Counted from the stretch's first letter, positions 8,161 through 17,818 are shown. The stretch: 49,372 nt of DNA from JAZSMJ01 sp045535815 (GCA_045535815.1 JAZSMJ010000039.1:1-49372); one strand, 5' to 3'. The notes: a model not told the origin generated them from the sequence alone. Program-made: numbers and translations.

Positions 8161-8706
8161 TTATTTTACAGAAAAACGCCTGTATTCAACGCCGTCGAGC
8201 GACTTCCAGGAGAAGAGTCCGTCCTCAAGCGTCATATAGCCGTTTGCAGAGCCTTCCTTGGGTATGGATGTAGATCCGGGATTGATATAGGTGATGCCGT
8301 CCTTCTCCTCACAGGCAGGGATATGGGTGTGTCCGTGCAGAAGGATATCCCCTTTGTGAAGAGGGGGAAGTGAGGACAGATTATACTTGTGTCCGTGAGT
8401 GGCAAATATCATTTTTTTGCCCTCTGTGATTATTGCGTAGTCAGCGAGTATCGGAAAATCAAGCACCATCTGATCGACCTCGGTATCGCAGTTCCCACGA
8501 ACGCAGAGAATGCTGTCCTTTAGCGGATTCAGCATAGCAATAACCTCTTTTGGAGCGTAATCACGTGGAAGATCGTTTCTCGGTCCGTGATAGAGTATAT
8601 CTCCCAAAAGAAGCAGTCTGTCTGCTCCCTCACGCTCAAATGCGTCTATCAGCCCTTTGCAGTAAAAGGCAGAGCCGTGTATATCCGAAGCAATAAGCCA
8701 TTTCAT
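8161..8706 (-). CDS. yfcE: YfcE/MJ0936-family phosphodiesterase
   Basis: 181 residues, the full length for this small cytoplasmic metallophosphoesterase. All metal-binding motifs are present in order: SDIHGS, GDILYHGPRND, GNCD, THGH and HGHTHIP. Relatives cleave phosphodiester bonds with Mn2+; the natural substrate is unknown. The start at 8706 has GAGAGGT upstream. It is divergent from the GH5 gene and shares a -35 box with it. Confidence 0.92.
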   Translation of the reverse strand: MKWLIASDIHGSAFYCKGLIDAFEREGADRLLLLGDILYHGPRNDLPRDYAPKEVIAMLNPLKDSILCVRGNCDTEVDQMVLDFPILADYAIITEGKKMIFATHGHKYNLSSLPPLHKGDILLHGHTHIPACEEKDGITYINPGSTSIPKEGSANGYMTLEDGLFSWKSLDGVEYRRFSVK

Positions 8707-8739
8707 ATAAGTTACCTCTCAATAAAATTTACAAATAAT

Positions 8740-8791
8740 ATTATATCACACAATTTACAGGATTGCAATTCTGACAATTATATGATAGAAT
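8740..8791. promoter_or_regulatory. Divergent promoters sharing one self-complementary -35 box
   Basis: TTGCAA at 8763-8768 reads the same on both strands. On the plus strand a 17-base spacer leads to TAGAAT (8786-8791) for the GH5 gene. On the minus strand a 17-base spacer leads to TATAAT (8745-8740) for yfcE. Confidence 0.55.
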
Positions 8792-8821
8792 AAAAATATA
8801 TTACGTTTTAAGGGGTAGGGT

Positions 8822-11800
8822 ATGAAAAGATTTATTAAATTATCGGCTATTATCACCGTGATAATACTAGTCGCCATGCTCGGTGCATTTATTACCGCTG
8901 CAGACGGCACGGTAACCTTTAGCGGTGAGATAACCACGGCAAACGCCCGAAGCGAGACCTACGTAACGCTTGAGCAAAACGGAAACGCCGTCTATCGGCA
9001 TACGGTAGAGGCATCGAGTGACCCAAATGCCGACTTGCAGGCGTTTTCAATAGAGGGTATCGCTGTCGGTGAATACGATATGGTCATATCCAAGGGCGGA
9101 GCTCTTTCCTATACGTTAAAGGGCATTCCGCTTTATTCGGATATCACTCTTTCGGAAACGGTAGTGCTTGCCGGCGGTGATATAAACGAAGACGGCTTTA
9201 TAGACAGCCTTGACGTTTCGCTTTTCGTTTTCGATATGGGTAAGAGTCCTAAGGAGGCTACTTATCAGTATTCGGATATCAACGGCGACGGCTTCAGAGA
9301 TGCGCTCGACGTAACGGCGCTTGTCTATAATATGCTGAAGGAAAAGACGATCGAAATATACGATGCGCAGGAATACGCATCTACCGTCCTTACCTTTGAC
9401 GCAGCCGGTGAAAACGGCGGTAACTGGTGGGGAGCCGGCGTAGGAGTTGAATACAGAACGGAAGGCGCCTCCGAGGGTCTCGGATACTACGGCATGAGAG
9501 ATAACAATCCCGACTCTGTATTATGCGGTAATATTACTGCAAACGGTGGATTCTTTGACTTCTCTGCACTTGAAAACGGTGCATGGCTTGAAATAGACGT
9601 CTACGTTCAAGACGAAACAGTGCTCGCTCAGGATGGAATTCAGTTCATCTTGAGTTTTGCAGTCACCAGAGATGCTCCGTATGAGAATAAATGCCTTGAT
9701 TTTTACGTAAACGGACTCAAGACGGGCTGGAACACCATTCGATTGGATTATTCTGAGGGTAACGTCCAACGTGATTTTGATCTTGAAAACGTTAAGTTCC
9801 TTCACGCCGTGCTCAGATCTCAAAGCGGAACGAGCTGGGGCATCGACAATCTCAGAATAGTATCCTATTCGGATATAAACAGATATTATCTGCAGAAAAA
9901 CGATGCAACAGCGACAGGATATACACTGAACGGTGAGGTTGTATTGCCCAAGCTTCCCGACGATGATGCCTTCGGCACGGTATATTCATGGTGCTTGGGA
10001 GACGCTAAATATAAGACGGGCGACGTCGTTAAGATAAGCGGTCAGGAAACTACGTTCGTGCTTGAGAGGGTTCAAGGCGGAACAAGACTTGACATCCTCG
10101 ACTGTGATTCAGTTGAGGGATGGTGGGGCAACGGACCGGTATACAATACCACCGAGATAGTAAAAGAGGGAAGCGGAGCAAACCTTACCACAGATTCATC
10201 CCTTGCGGTATTCTGCCGTGTATGGGACGGTACCTACGATATATCGAGCTATATAGATACGGGATATCTGCACTTCTGGCTGTACGTTGATAACGTCAGC
10301 GCACTCAAGTTAAACAGCCGAGAGCTCGGTATGTTTGAGCTTAACGATACAAACTCAAAGACCATCTCGTTCTCTACCACCAAATACATAAAGAATAACG
10401 GCTGGAACGAGATAATCATTCCCTTAAAGGACAGCGTTGTAAAGACTGCAGACCTTACTGCGCTCAGCTCGTTCAGACTGTTCCAGTATGTGAATTCAAC
10501 TGCAACCATCGTCATAGACGATATATACGTATGGATGCCCGATACCACATACACTATTGATTATACATCTGATTATTACGACAGAGTTTCAGGAATATCG
10601 GATATAGACGTAAATGCCCTCAAGGCAGGCACAAGCGTTATAATCAAGAACAATCCGTATATAAGAAACGGATACGATTTCATAGGCTGGAGCGACGGAA
10701 ACAATATCTACGCTCCGGGCGACAGCTATATTATTCCTTCCCATAACGTTACTCTTACTGCACAGTGGGAGAAGAGCACGACCTATACCTACACGCTCTC
10801 TGACGGTATCGGAAGCAGTCTTGCGCCTGTTGATTCGTATGCAGGAGAGAAGATCACGCTTCCGTATAATACCTTCTCAAGAGAGGGATATTCATTCGTC
10901 GGCTGGAGTGACGGTGATAAGGTATACAGGGGCGGAACGATATATAATATGCCCGCAGAAAACGTAACCCTTACTGCTCAGTGGGACGAGATAGAGGATT
11001 ATCAGCTTCTTTCCGATGCACTCGGCGCATGGCAGCTGAATGACGGCGGAAGCGCACTCAAGGCCGCATCTGCAATAGGCGGTGCTACGGGTGATATCAA
11101 GTGGGGCGTATGGCTTGACAGCGCTACCTTCGGTCAGGTACTCGACTTTTCAACCGAGCGCTCGGTAATGACCGTAAATAACAGCGGTGTAAGCTCGAGT
11201 AAAAACATTACCGTATCTGCATGGGTAATGGCTCCCAAGAGAGAGAATAATCAAAGAGTTATTGCCTCGACTGATAAGTGGAAATTCTTTATAGACACGA
11301 ACGGAACGCTATCGTTTGAGATAAGTGGCCTCTTGGGATCAAAAATGTCAAGTGGCGTAAATATAGTTGACGGCAAGTGGCATCACGTTATGGCGGTCGT
11401 GACCGGTTCTTCCATCAGCTCAAGCGTCAAATTCTATATAGACGGAACTGAGAGTGGCTCGGGCAGCAGCCTCGGAACTGCTTCATCATCTTCACAGACA
11501 CTCTACGTCGGAAACGATTCGGGTAATTCAAAGCACTTTGACGGAAGTATAGCAGAGCTTCGTATATACGGCAGTGCAAAAACTCCCTCGCAGGTAACCA
11601 CGACTACGCTCGTATCCTCGGATAACGATGCAAAGCCTGCACATCTTACCGTAACACACGGAGTGCTGGTCGAAAGACTTGGCTTCAGAGGTCTCAACGT
11701 TAACGGTATGGAGGTCTACGATGCAAACCGCGAGTATACCACCATTGACAGAAACAACGTAAGACAGACCAAAAAGCTTGGCTTTGACCATATCAAGATA

Positions 11801-12853
11801 ACGGTTACGCCTAATAATCTCATAGATGAAAACGGAAAACTTATAGAAGAAAACCTCACCTATATGGCACAGGACGTTGACATAATACTCGAATACGGAC
11901 TTCCCGTTTTGATATGTCTGCATCCCGAGCCCAATTACAAGGAAACCTACCTTGCGGACCTTTCAAAATTCGAGCTTCTTTGCTCGTGGTACAGAGAGTT
12001 TGCCGCATACGTCGGTGACAGATGGAGCGAGGACGAGGTTCTTATCCAGATGATGACGGAGCCCTATGCAAATAACGGCTCGGTTTCATGGTCCTGGATG
12101 AGTGACAGAATGTGGGGTGCGGTAAGAAACGAGCTTCCCAAGCACACCATAATAACAAGCTCTGACCAGTCGGGTAATCTTGAAAGACTCAAGCTTATGT
12201 CTCCCGCAACCGACTGGAACCTCATCTATTCGATAACCACCTACGAGCCCTATACCATAGGCTTCTGCGGACTTAATACAGGCTGGTGGTCGTATACAAA
12301 GGACGTTCCGTATCCCGTGCCCGAAGGGCTCACCGATGCTCAGATAGAGGAGATAATAAACGGCTGTACGGTATACGTTGCGCAGTATCTGCCCTCCGAG
12401 CTTGAAACGGCAAAGACAACGCTCAGAGCATATCTTAAGGGACAGTACGACAGCAATCCTCATTACGTCAACCATTACGATATCGGCTACACGGCAGAGT
12501 GGAATATGACGAGAATGAATTCTCTTACCGAATGGAGCAATAAGTACGGCGGAAACATTCATATAATGTGCGTTGAGTTCGGCTGTATGGATGCACAGAC
12601 CGCAAGAAACGTATTCGGCTCACATCCCGAATGCGGAAGCTCCGACGAGGCAAGATACGCACTTATCAAGCACCTTCGTGAAGCCTTTGAAGCAAACAAT
12701 ATCGGCTGGTCATATTGGCTCTACAACGGAGTATTTACAATATACGATCCGTATGACAGAATAATGGATGCGTCGGTAACCGATCAGCTTCTTGCAAGAA
12801 TGTACGACGAGAAGCTGATAGAGGACTGCCTCGGACTTACACCCGATTTTTAA
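8822..12853 (+). CDS. Secreted multidomain GH5 glycoside hydrolase with internal dockerin
   Basis: 1343 residues. Parts in order: signal peptide (1-27); beta-sandwich (about 30-117); dockerin-like pair of calcium loops, DINEDGFIDSLD (120-131) and DINGDGFRDALD (152-163); two beta-sandwich modules like carbohydrate-binding ones (about 186-350 and 422-572); two InlB/FIVAR-type repeats, each with GY.F.GWSDG and NVTLTAQW (about 596-650 and 669-722); a LamG/concanavalin-like domain (about 733-920); and a C-terminal GH5-like barrel (about 945-1335). Likely active-site parts are LHPEP (H1034), TEP (E1080, acid/base, in place of NEP) and VEFGC (E1252, nucleophile). A dockerin implies docking to a scaffoldin, not seen in this window. 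Substrate (cellulose, mannan or other beta-glucan) cannot be fixed. The stop codon overlaps that of the convergent next gene. Confidence 0.88.
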   Translation: MKRFIKLSAIITVIILVAMLGAFITAADGTVTFSGEITTANARSETYVTLEQNGNAVYRHTVEASSDPNADLQAFSIEGIAVGEYDMVISKGGALSYTLKGIPLYSDITLSETVVLAGGDINEDGFIDSLDVSLFVFDMGKSPKEATYQYSDINGDGFRDALDVTALVYNMLKEKTIEIYDAQEYASTVLTFDAAGENGGNWWGAGVGVEYRTEGASEGLGYYGMRDNNPDSVLCGNITANGGFFDFSALENGAWLEIDVYVQDETVLAQDGIQFILSFAVTRDAPYENKCLDFYVNGLKTGWNTIRLDYSEGNVQRDFDLENVKFLHAVLRSQSGTSWGIDNLRIVSYSDINRYYLQKNDATATGYTLNGEVVLPKLPDDDAFGTVYSWCLGDAKYKTGDVVKISGQETTFVLERVQGGTRLDILDCDSVEGWWGNGPVYNTTEIVKEGSGANLTTDSSLAVFCRVWDGTYDISSYIDTGYLHFWLYVDNVSALKLNSRELGMFELNDTNSKTISFSTTKYIKNNGWNEIIIPLKDSVVKTADLTALSSFRLFQYVNSTATIVIDDIYVWMPDTTYTIDYTSDYYDRVSGISDIDVNALKAGTSVIIKNNPYIRNGYDFIGWSDGNNIYAPGDSYIIPSHNVTLTAQWEKSTTYTYTLSDGIGSSLAPVDSYAGEKITLPYNTFSREGYSFVGWSDGDKVYRGGTIYNMPAENVTLTAQWDEIEDYQLLSDALGAWQLNDGGSALKAASAIGGATGDIKWGVWLDSATFGQVLDFSTERSVMTVNNSGVSSSKNITVSAWVMAPKRENNQRVIASTDKWKFFIDTNGTLSFEISGLLGSKMSSGVNIVDGKWHHVMAVVTGSSISSSVKFYIDGTESGSGSSLGTASSSSQTLYVGNDSGNSKHFDGSIAELRIYGSAKTPSQVTTTTLVSSDNDAKPAHLTVTHGVLVERLGFRGLNVNGMEVYDANREYTTIDRNNVRQTKKLGFDHIKITVTPNNLIDENGKLIEENLTYMAQDVDIILEYGLPVLICLHPEPNYKETYLADLSKFELLCSWYREFAAYVGDRWSEDEVLIQMMTEPYANNGSVSWSWMSDRMWGAVRNELPKHTIITSSDQSGNLERLKLMSPATDWNLIYSITTYEPYTIGFCGLNTGWWSYTKDVPYPVPEGLTDAQIEEIINGCTVYVAQYLPSELETAKTTLRAYLKGQYDSNPHYVNHYDIGYTAEWNMTRMNSLTEWSNKYGGNIHIMCVEFGCMDAQTARNVFGSHPECGSSDEARYALIKHLREAFEANNIGWSYWLYNGVFTIYDPYDRIMDASVTDQLLARMYDEKLIEDCLGLTPDF

Positions 12854-13254
12854 AGAACGCATATCCCACGGATAAAGGTACGGGGGGTGACCAAAGAGCC
12901 TGCCTCGATAACCGTGCCCTTATCACGGCTGACAGCCCTATATATCCTGCCGTTGCACAGCACCTCTCCGCCACCGCAAAGGTTATCGACCGTGCGTGTG
13001 ACGAGAGCAAGGCTTACTCTCGCACTTCTGAATCGCCTTTTTCTGATATAGCGTATAAGGACGTAGACAAGCGAGAGTAAAACGGTGTATATCAGCGGCT
13101 GAGATCTTACGGGAACGCCCGTAAGCGACAAAATAAGCATAGCGGAGCCCGATACCGTCGATGCAACCGAAAAATTTCTTTTTTCGGAGATGGCGGTAAG
13201 AGCTCCGCTTATTGTCATTAATGCAAAAATATACGGCATCAGTTCTTTAAGCAA
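12850..13254 (-). CDS. NfeD-like small membrane protein
   Basis: 134 residues: about three hydrophobic segments in residues 1-70, a basic IRKRRFRSARV hinge, then a short beta-rich end with G-x-V-x-x-x-G spacing and ALVTRT...GEVLCNGRIYRAVS, like the OB-fold of NfeD proteins. NfeD proteins partner flotillins or membrane proteases in envelope quality control; no flotillin gene lies next to it. It is 13 bases downstream of the 205-residue gene, so both are likely one transcript. The family call is tentative. Confidence 0.5.
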   Translation of the reverse strand: MLKELMPYIFALMTISGALTAISEKRNFSVASTVSGSAMLILSLTGVPVRSQPLIYTVLLSLVYVLIRYIRKRRFRSARVSLALVTRTVDNLCGGGEVLCNGRIYRAVSRDKGTVIEAGSLVTPRTFIRGICVL

Positions 13255-13267
13255 AGAATCACCCTTT

Positions 13268-13885
13268 TTAATAAATATAGTAGTAATCTATGTAATTTAT
13301 CTTAATGCCGTTTTTGTCTGAGATTATCTCAAGGTATTGTGGACGCTCGGCATCGCTGTCAAGGTCACGCCTGAAGGTGCCGTCGTTTTCCATTATCATA
13401 TAGGTGAGCGAGAAGTAGTACCTTGTGGTATCGTTTCCCATATCGGATGAGCCGAGTTCTTCTGCCGATATGTTGTATATCTTCTGCATGGTGATGTCGC
13501 CGTAGGGGTCGTTATCCTCGAAATATTCGTCGGTGAACATCAGGTTAAGAGCCTCCTCATCTCCCTGCCAGAGCACCGAAAAATAATCTGCAAGAAACGC
13601 CTGCGCCTCACCCAGCTTTGAAAAGCTTTCAATATCGTAGCTTACCGAAAGTCCGCTCGATATGTATTTTATATCACGGTTCTTTTTGAGAAATTCCTCG
13701 TTTTCGAATATGTTGCTCTCGTGATCCGGGGGGTAGAAAAAGTAAAGCTGCTCATTTTCCTCCCTGTGCGCTTTTTTCTCGGGTAAAAGCTCGATTACAA
13801 GAAGTATTAAAGCCGACAGCACCGCTATTGCGGCAAGCACGGCTATTATTTTTTTGACCTTTTTCTTATCAGATTCTTTTTTCAT
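13268..13885 (-). CDS. Single-pass membrane protein of unknown function
   Basis: 205 residues: Lys-rich N-terminus, one membrane helix (about 13-33), then an extracytoplasmic domain of about 165 residues with alternating acidic and aromatic stretches (YFFYPPDHESN, YFSVLWQGDEEALN, ending INYIDYYYIY). I recognise no family. It has no lipobox. The LSVSYDIESFSKLGEAQAFLADYFSVLW segment and overall pattern could be an NTF2-like fold, but that is a guess. It lies between yebC (behind a terminator) and the NfeD-like gene. Confidence 0.7.
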   Translation of the reverse strand: MKKESDKKKVKKIIAVLAAIAVLSALILLVIELLPEKKAHREENEQLYFFYPPDHESNIFENEEFLKKNRDIKYISSGLSVSYDIESFSKLGEAQAFLADYFSVLWQGDEEALNLMFTDEYFEDNDPYGDITMQKIYNISAEELGSSDMGNDTTRYYFSLTYMIMENDGTFRRDLDSDAERPQYLEIISDKNGIKINYIDYYYIY

Positions 13886-13920
13886 ATATTTTATCCCATA
13901 TCTTAAAGATTATGCAAAAA

Positions 13921-13946
13921 GGAGCTTTCCTTTAAAGGAAAACTCC
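13921..13946 (-). terminator. Terminator of yebC
   Basis: Nearly perfect palindrome GGAG...CTCC around TTTCCTTTAAAGGAAA, followed by T5 on the minus strand and T7 on the plus strand. Confidence 0.7.
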
Positions 13947-13969
13947 TATTTTTTTATTCGTATACCTTA

Positions 13970-14698
13970 TCAGTCAACGTTTTCCCAGTTATGATATACC
14001 TGCTGAACGTCATCGTTATCCTCAAGATGCTCGAGAAGCAGATTCATATATTTGATATCGTCTTCGCTTTCAAGAGTGATGTAGTTTGAGGGTATCTTAT
14101 CCTTGTCGGAGGAAAGAATGACGTAGCCCTTTGCCTCAAGAGCCTCTCTGACAGATCCGAGGTCGGAAGGCTCTGTGGTGATCTCGAAAGCCTCTTCCTC
14201 AGCCGCAAAGTCCTCAGCGCCTGCCTCAAGAGCATCCTCCATCAGCTTATCCTCGTCTATCTTGCCGTCGTTTTCAATAATGATAACGCCCTTGTCGGTG
14301 AACAGATAGCTGACGCAACCGGTCATACCGAGGTTACCGCCGAATTTATCGAAATAGTGGCGCATCTCGGAGGCGGTACGGTTTCTGTTGTCGGTTGCTG
14401 TCTCAACTATAACGGCAACGCCTGCAGGACCGTAGCCCTCGTAGATTATCTCCTCGTAAGCAACTCCGGTCTCACCGCTTGCCTTTTTGATAATACGGTC
14501 GATATTGTCGTTGGGAACGTTGTTCTGCTTTGCCTTTGCAATAAGGTCACGGAGCTTACTGTTGGCAACGGGATCAGCACCGCCCTCTCTTACGGCTATG
14601 GCAATCTCCTTGCCTATCTTGGTGAAGATCTTTGCTCTCTGAGCGTCGGTCTTCTCCTTTTTATGCATAATATTTTTCCATTTGCTATGTCCTGACAT
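13970..14698 (-). CDS. yebC: YebC/PmpR family protein
   Basis: 242 residues, full length. It opens with the hallmark SGHSKWKNIMHKK and keeps GYGPAGVAVIVE and the NRTASEMRHYF stretch. YebC proteins were named as DNA-binding regulators; recent work also links YebC-type proteins to relief of ribosome stalling at proline runs. Start at 14698 has AAGGAG upstream. It lies 23 bases after argS and ends at a terminator, so asd-argS-yebC is probably one transcript. Confidence 0.96.
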   Translation of the reverse strand: MSGHSKWKNIMHKKEKTDAQRAKIFTKIGKEIAIAVREGGADPVANSKLRDLIAKAKQNNVPNDNIDRIIKKASGETGVAYEEIIYEGYGPAGVAVIVETATDNRNRTASEMRHYFDKFGGNLGMTGCVSYLFTDKGVIIIENDGKIDEDKLMEDALEAGAEDFAAEEEAFEITTEPSDLGSVREALEAKGYVILSSDKDKIPSNYITLESEDDIKYMNLLLEHLEDNDDVQQVYHNWENVD

Positions 14699-14721
14699 AT
14701 AATTAACTCCTTATATTTTAA

Positions 14722-16434
14722 TCAGACTCTCTCGGTCTTTTTCAGACAGATGAGTTCAAATGCAGATCCTAAAACCGTTTTGGTTGCCTGTGTCAGCTTA
14801 ACTCTGAAAAGACGGAGCTTTTCGTCCTCAGCCGAAAGAATGTGACAGTCGTGATAGAAGCTGTTGAACGCTCCGCATATATCTATGATGTAGCGGACGA
14901 TGACCGAGGGCTCGTAATCTCTCACTGCAGTGAGGACCTTTTCCTCGAACATCGAAAGCACCTTTAAAAGCTTTGCCTCGCTATCGCCTATCTCAACGCC
15001 GTCTGTATCGCCGTCCGTAGCCTCTGCCTTTTCAAGTATACCGCAGCATCTTGCGTAGGTGTACTGTGCATAGGGACCGGTGTTTCCGTCAAAGCTGAGC
15101 GCATCCTCTATCATAAAGTTGATATCACGTATTCTGTTATTGTAAAGGTAATGGAATACTATAGCGCCAACGCCGACAGCCTCAGCCGTCTGCTCCTTGT
15201 TTTCAAGGTCGGGATTTTTCTTATCCATTATCTCGGTAACCTTTTCAATAGCCTGAGCAAAAAGGTCCTTTAAGAGTATAACGTTGCCCGTTCTTGTGGC
15301 AAGCTTTGCACCGTTTATGCTGACCGTACCGTAAGGAACGTGTACCGTTTTATCCTTCGCCCAATCTCTGCCCATAAGCTCAAGCGTTTTGAATACCTGA
15401 GCGAAGTGCAGACTCTGACCTGCGGAGGTAACGTAGATAGCCTTTTCAAAATTATAGGTATCCATTCTGTAGAGCGCAGCCGCAAGGTCACGCACCGCAT
15501 AAATGGTAGAGCCGTCAGACTTTAGAATCAGGCAGGGAGGCATATCGTATTCGGAAAGGTCAACTATCGAAGCACCGTCGTCTATCTTTAAAAGACCCTT
15601 TTCGGAAAGCTCTGAAACGACCGCAGCGGTCTTATCGTAGTAGAAGCTTTCTCCCATATAGCTGTCAAACTCGATGCCGAGCTGAGCGTAGGTCTTTTTA
15701 TATTCGGCAATGCTGAGGTCAACGAACCATTTCCAGATAGCAGTATTTTCCGCATCTCCGCCCTCAAGCTTTGTGAACTCTGCTCTTGCGAGGTCCTCAA
15801 GCGACGGGTCTGCCTCTGCTTCGCTGTGGAAGCGCACGTAAAGCTCAACAAGACCGTCGATGCCCTTCTTTTCGATAGATTCCTTATCGCCCCATCTGTT
15901 GTAAGCCACGATAAGCTTACCGAACTGCGTGCCCCAGTCACCCAAGTGGTTTATACCGTAGCACTTGTATCCGCAGAACTCGTGAAGCTTCTTTAAGGAG
16001 TGGCCTATTACCGTAGTTCCTAAATGGCCTATATGGAAGGGCTTTGCAACGTTTGGCGACGAATAGTCGAGAATTACCGTCTTGCCGCATCCCATATCGG
16101 GAGCGCCGTATTTTTCCTTTTTGTCGAGTATAGAGCCAAGAACGCTCTTGTAATAATTCTTGTCGGTGAAAAAGTTGAGATATCCGCCAACCGTTTCTAT
16201 CTTGGATATGCCGTCACAGCAAAGACCGTTTGCAAGCTCGGACGCTATCTGGGGCGGACCCTTTCTGAGCGCACGGCTGAGCTTGAAGCAGGGAAGAGAA
16301 AAATCTCCCATCTTTTCATCCGGCGGATATTCGAGCATATCGCCTATGCCCGCCGTATCAAGTCCGTGACCGTCAAAGCATGAGTCAAGCTTTTCCTTTA
16401 AAGCGAGAGCAAGTCTCTTTTTAAGTTCTGTCAT
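14722..16434 (-). CDS. argS: Arginyl-tRNA synthetase
   Basis: 570 residues, class I synthetase charging tRNA-Arg. N-terminal additional domain (about 1-110), the catalytic fold with SSPNVAKPFHIGHL (HIGH motif), YAVRDLAAA, KLATRTGN in the KMSKS position, and the C-terminal anticodon-binding helices starting near YAQYTYARC. The KMSKS variant is usual for ArgS. The ATG at 16434 is preferred because GTGAGG lies just upstream; an in-frame GTG at 16446 is part of that site. It sits 32 bases after asd. Confidence 0.96.
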   Translation of the reverse strand: MTELKKRLALALKEKLDSCFDGHGLDTAGIGDMLEYPPDEKMGDFSLPCFKLSRALRKGPPQIASELANGLCCDGISKIETVGGYLNFFTDKNYYKSVLGSILDKKEKYGAPDMGCGKTVILDYSSPNVAKPFHIGHLGTTVIGHSLKKLHEFCGYKCYGINHLGDWGTQFGKLIVAYNRWGDKESIEKKGIDGLVELYVRFHSEAEADPSLEDLARAEFTKLEGGDAENTAIWKWFVDLSIAEYKKTYAQLGIEFDSYMGESFYYDKTAAVVSELSEKGLLKIDDGASIVDLSEYDMPPCLILKSDGSTIYAVRDLAAALYRMDTYNFEKAIYVTSAGQSLHFAQVFKTLELMGRDWAKDKTVHVPYGTVSINGAKLATRTGNVILLKDLFAQAIEKVTEIMDKKNPDLENKEQTAEAVGVGAIVFHYLYNNRIRDINFMIEDALSFDGNTGPYAQYTYARCCGILEKAEATDGDTDGVEIGDSEAKLLKVLSMFEEKVLTAVRDYEPSVIVRYIIDICGAFNSFYHDCHILSAEDEKLRLFRVKLTQATKTVLGSAFELICLKKTERV

Positions 16435-16466
16435 ATTTATCCTCACACCGCTTATGCGGTAATTTA

Positions 16467-17561
16467 TTATTTCTTGGTAAGATAACCCTCAGCGCAAAGG
16501 AGCTCTGCTATAAGCACTGCTCCGCCTGCCGCACCTCTTAAGGTGTTGTGGGAAAGACCGACGAATTTGTAGTCGAACATTGTATCCTCTCTGAGACGGC
16601 CTATAGTAACGCCCATACCGTTTTCGATATCACGGTCAAGCTTTGCCTGGGGTCTGTCGGGCTCCTCAAAGTAGGTTATGAACTGCTTGGGTGCATGGGG
16701 AAGCTCGAGCTCCTGGGGCTTGCCTGCAAATTCCTTCCAGCATTTCTTTATCTCCTCTATAGAGGGCTTGTTTTCAAAGGAAACGAAAACTGCTGCAGTG
16801 TGTCCGTCTGTGACCGGAACTCTTATGCACTGCGTTGTGATAAGGGGAGAATTTGTCTTTACTATTTCATTGCCCTTTATCTCGCCCCAAACCTTAAGCG
16901 GCTCCTGCTCGGACTTTTCTTCCTCGCCGCCGATATAAGGGATAACGTTGTCTATCATCTCGGGCCATTCGTTGAAGGTCTTGCCTGCGCCCGATATAGC
17001 CTGGTATGTAGTTGCAACCACCTTCGTGGGCTTGTATTTGAGAAGGGGGGTAAGTGCAGGCACGTAGCTCTGGATAGAGCAGTTGGGCTTAACAGCGATA
17101 AAGCCTCTCTTTGTGCCAAGGCGCTCTCTCTGAGCAGCGATTATCTCAAGGTGAGCGTCGTTTACCTCCGGAATTACCATAGGAACGTCGGGCGTCATAC
17201 GGTGTGCGGAGTTATTGGAGATAACGGGAGTTTCAGCCTTTGCATAAGCCTCCTCAAGAGCCTTTATCTCGTCCTTCTTCATGTTGACTGCGCAGAATAC
17301 GAAATCTACCGAAGAGGAAACCTTTTCGATTTCGGAAGCGTCCTCGATAACCATATCTCTGACGTATTCGGGCATGGGGTTATCCATCTTCCAGCGACCC
17401 TCAACTACCTCGCTGTACTTTCTTCCTGCAGAGCGTCCGCTTGCCGCAAGAGTAACAACGTCAAAGTAGGGGTGGTTATCAAGCAGAGTGATAAGTCTCT
17501 GACCGACCATACCGGTAGCTCCGATTATTCCGACCTTAAGCTTTTCATTTATTGTAAACAT
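16467..17561 (-). CDS. asd: Aspartate-semialdehyde dehydrogenase
   Basis: 364 residues. NADP-dependent reduction of aspartyl phosphate to aspartate semialdehyde, the branch point to lysine, threonine and methionine. Rossmann motif GIIGATGMVGQRL at about 10-22; catalytic cysteine in VKPNCSIQ (about C155); SGAGKTFNEWPEM and the C-terminal HNTLRGAAGG helix are also present. The length and the GRSAGRKYSEVV segment fit the archaeal/fungal-like branch rather than the enterobacterial one. It has a good promoter and an 80-base leader with a hairpin. Confidence 0.95.
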   Translation of the reverse strand: MFTINEKLKVGIIGATGMVGQRLITLLDNHPYFDVVTLAASGRSAGRKYSEVVEGRWKMDNPMPEYVRDMVIEDASEIEKVSSSVDFVFCAVNMKKDEIKALEEAYAKAETPVISNNSAHRMTPDVPMVIPEVNDAHLEIIAAQRERLGTKRGFIAVKPNCSIQSYVPALTPLLKYKPTKVVATTYQAISGAGKTFNEWPEMIDNVIPYIGGEEEKSEQEPLKVWGEIKGNEIVKTNSPLITTQCIRVPVTDGHTAAVFVSFENKPSIEEIKKCWKEFAGKPQELELPHAPKQFITYFEEPDRPQAKLDRDIENGMGVTIGRLREDTMFDYKFVGLSHNTLRGAAGGAVLIAELLCAEGYLTKK

Positions 17562-17579
17562 CTAAAAACACCATACGCA

Positions 17580-17611
17580 CGAAAAATACGTCGACCGTAT
17601 CTGCGTGCGCC
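17580..17611 (-). promoter_or_regulatory. Leader hairpin before asd
   Basis: GCACG pairs with CGTGC and ATACG with CGTAT around a short loop in the minus-strand leader, 20-50 bases before the asd start. It does not match the lysine riboswitch, which is far longer. Possible attenuator or only a stable leader. Confidence 0.3.
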
Positions 17612-17648
17612 CTTTCAAATGAGCATAATACATCAATTATAATATATT

Positions 17649-17677
17649 ATTATATCATTAAAAAAATCCTCTGTCAA
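17649..17677 (-). promoter_or_regulatory. Sigma-A promoter of asd-argS-yebC
   Basis: Minus strand TTGACA (17677-17672), 17-base spacer, TATAAT (17654-17649): full consensus. Confidence 0.75.
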
Positions 17678-17743
17678 CAAAGATACCGCTTTTTTATAAA
17701 ATCAGCCGTTTGTACAAAAGATAAAGAGAATAAAAAGTGTTGC

Positions 17744-17772
17744 TTGACTTATTCAATAAAATAAAATATAAT
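17744..17772 (+). promoter_or_regulatory. Sigma-A promoter of the RpiR gene
   Basis: TTGACT (17744-17749), 17-base spacer, TATAAT (17767-17772), about 46 bases before the start codon. Confidence 0.7.
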
Positions 17773-17818
17773 AATAAGGATAATATCAAAATTATTTGAG
17801 TTTATTATAAGGTGGATT

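Noticed and set aside
17562..17640. Lysine riboswitch before asd
   Set aside because: The leader is only about 80 bases and holds one simple hairpin, far too short for the lysine aptamer.
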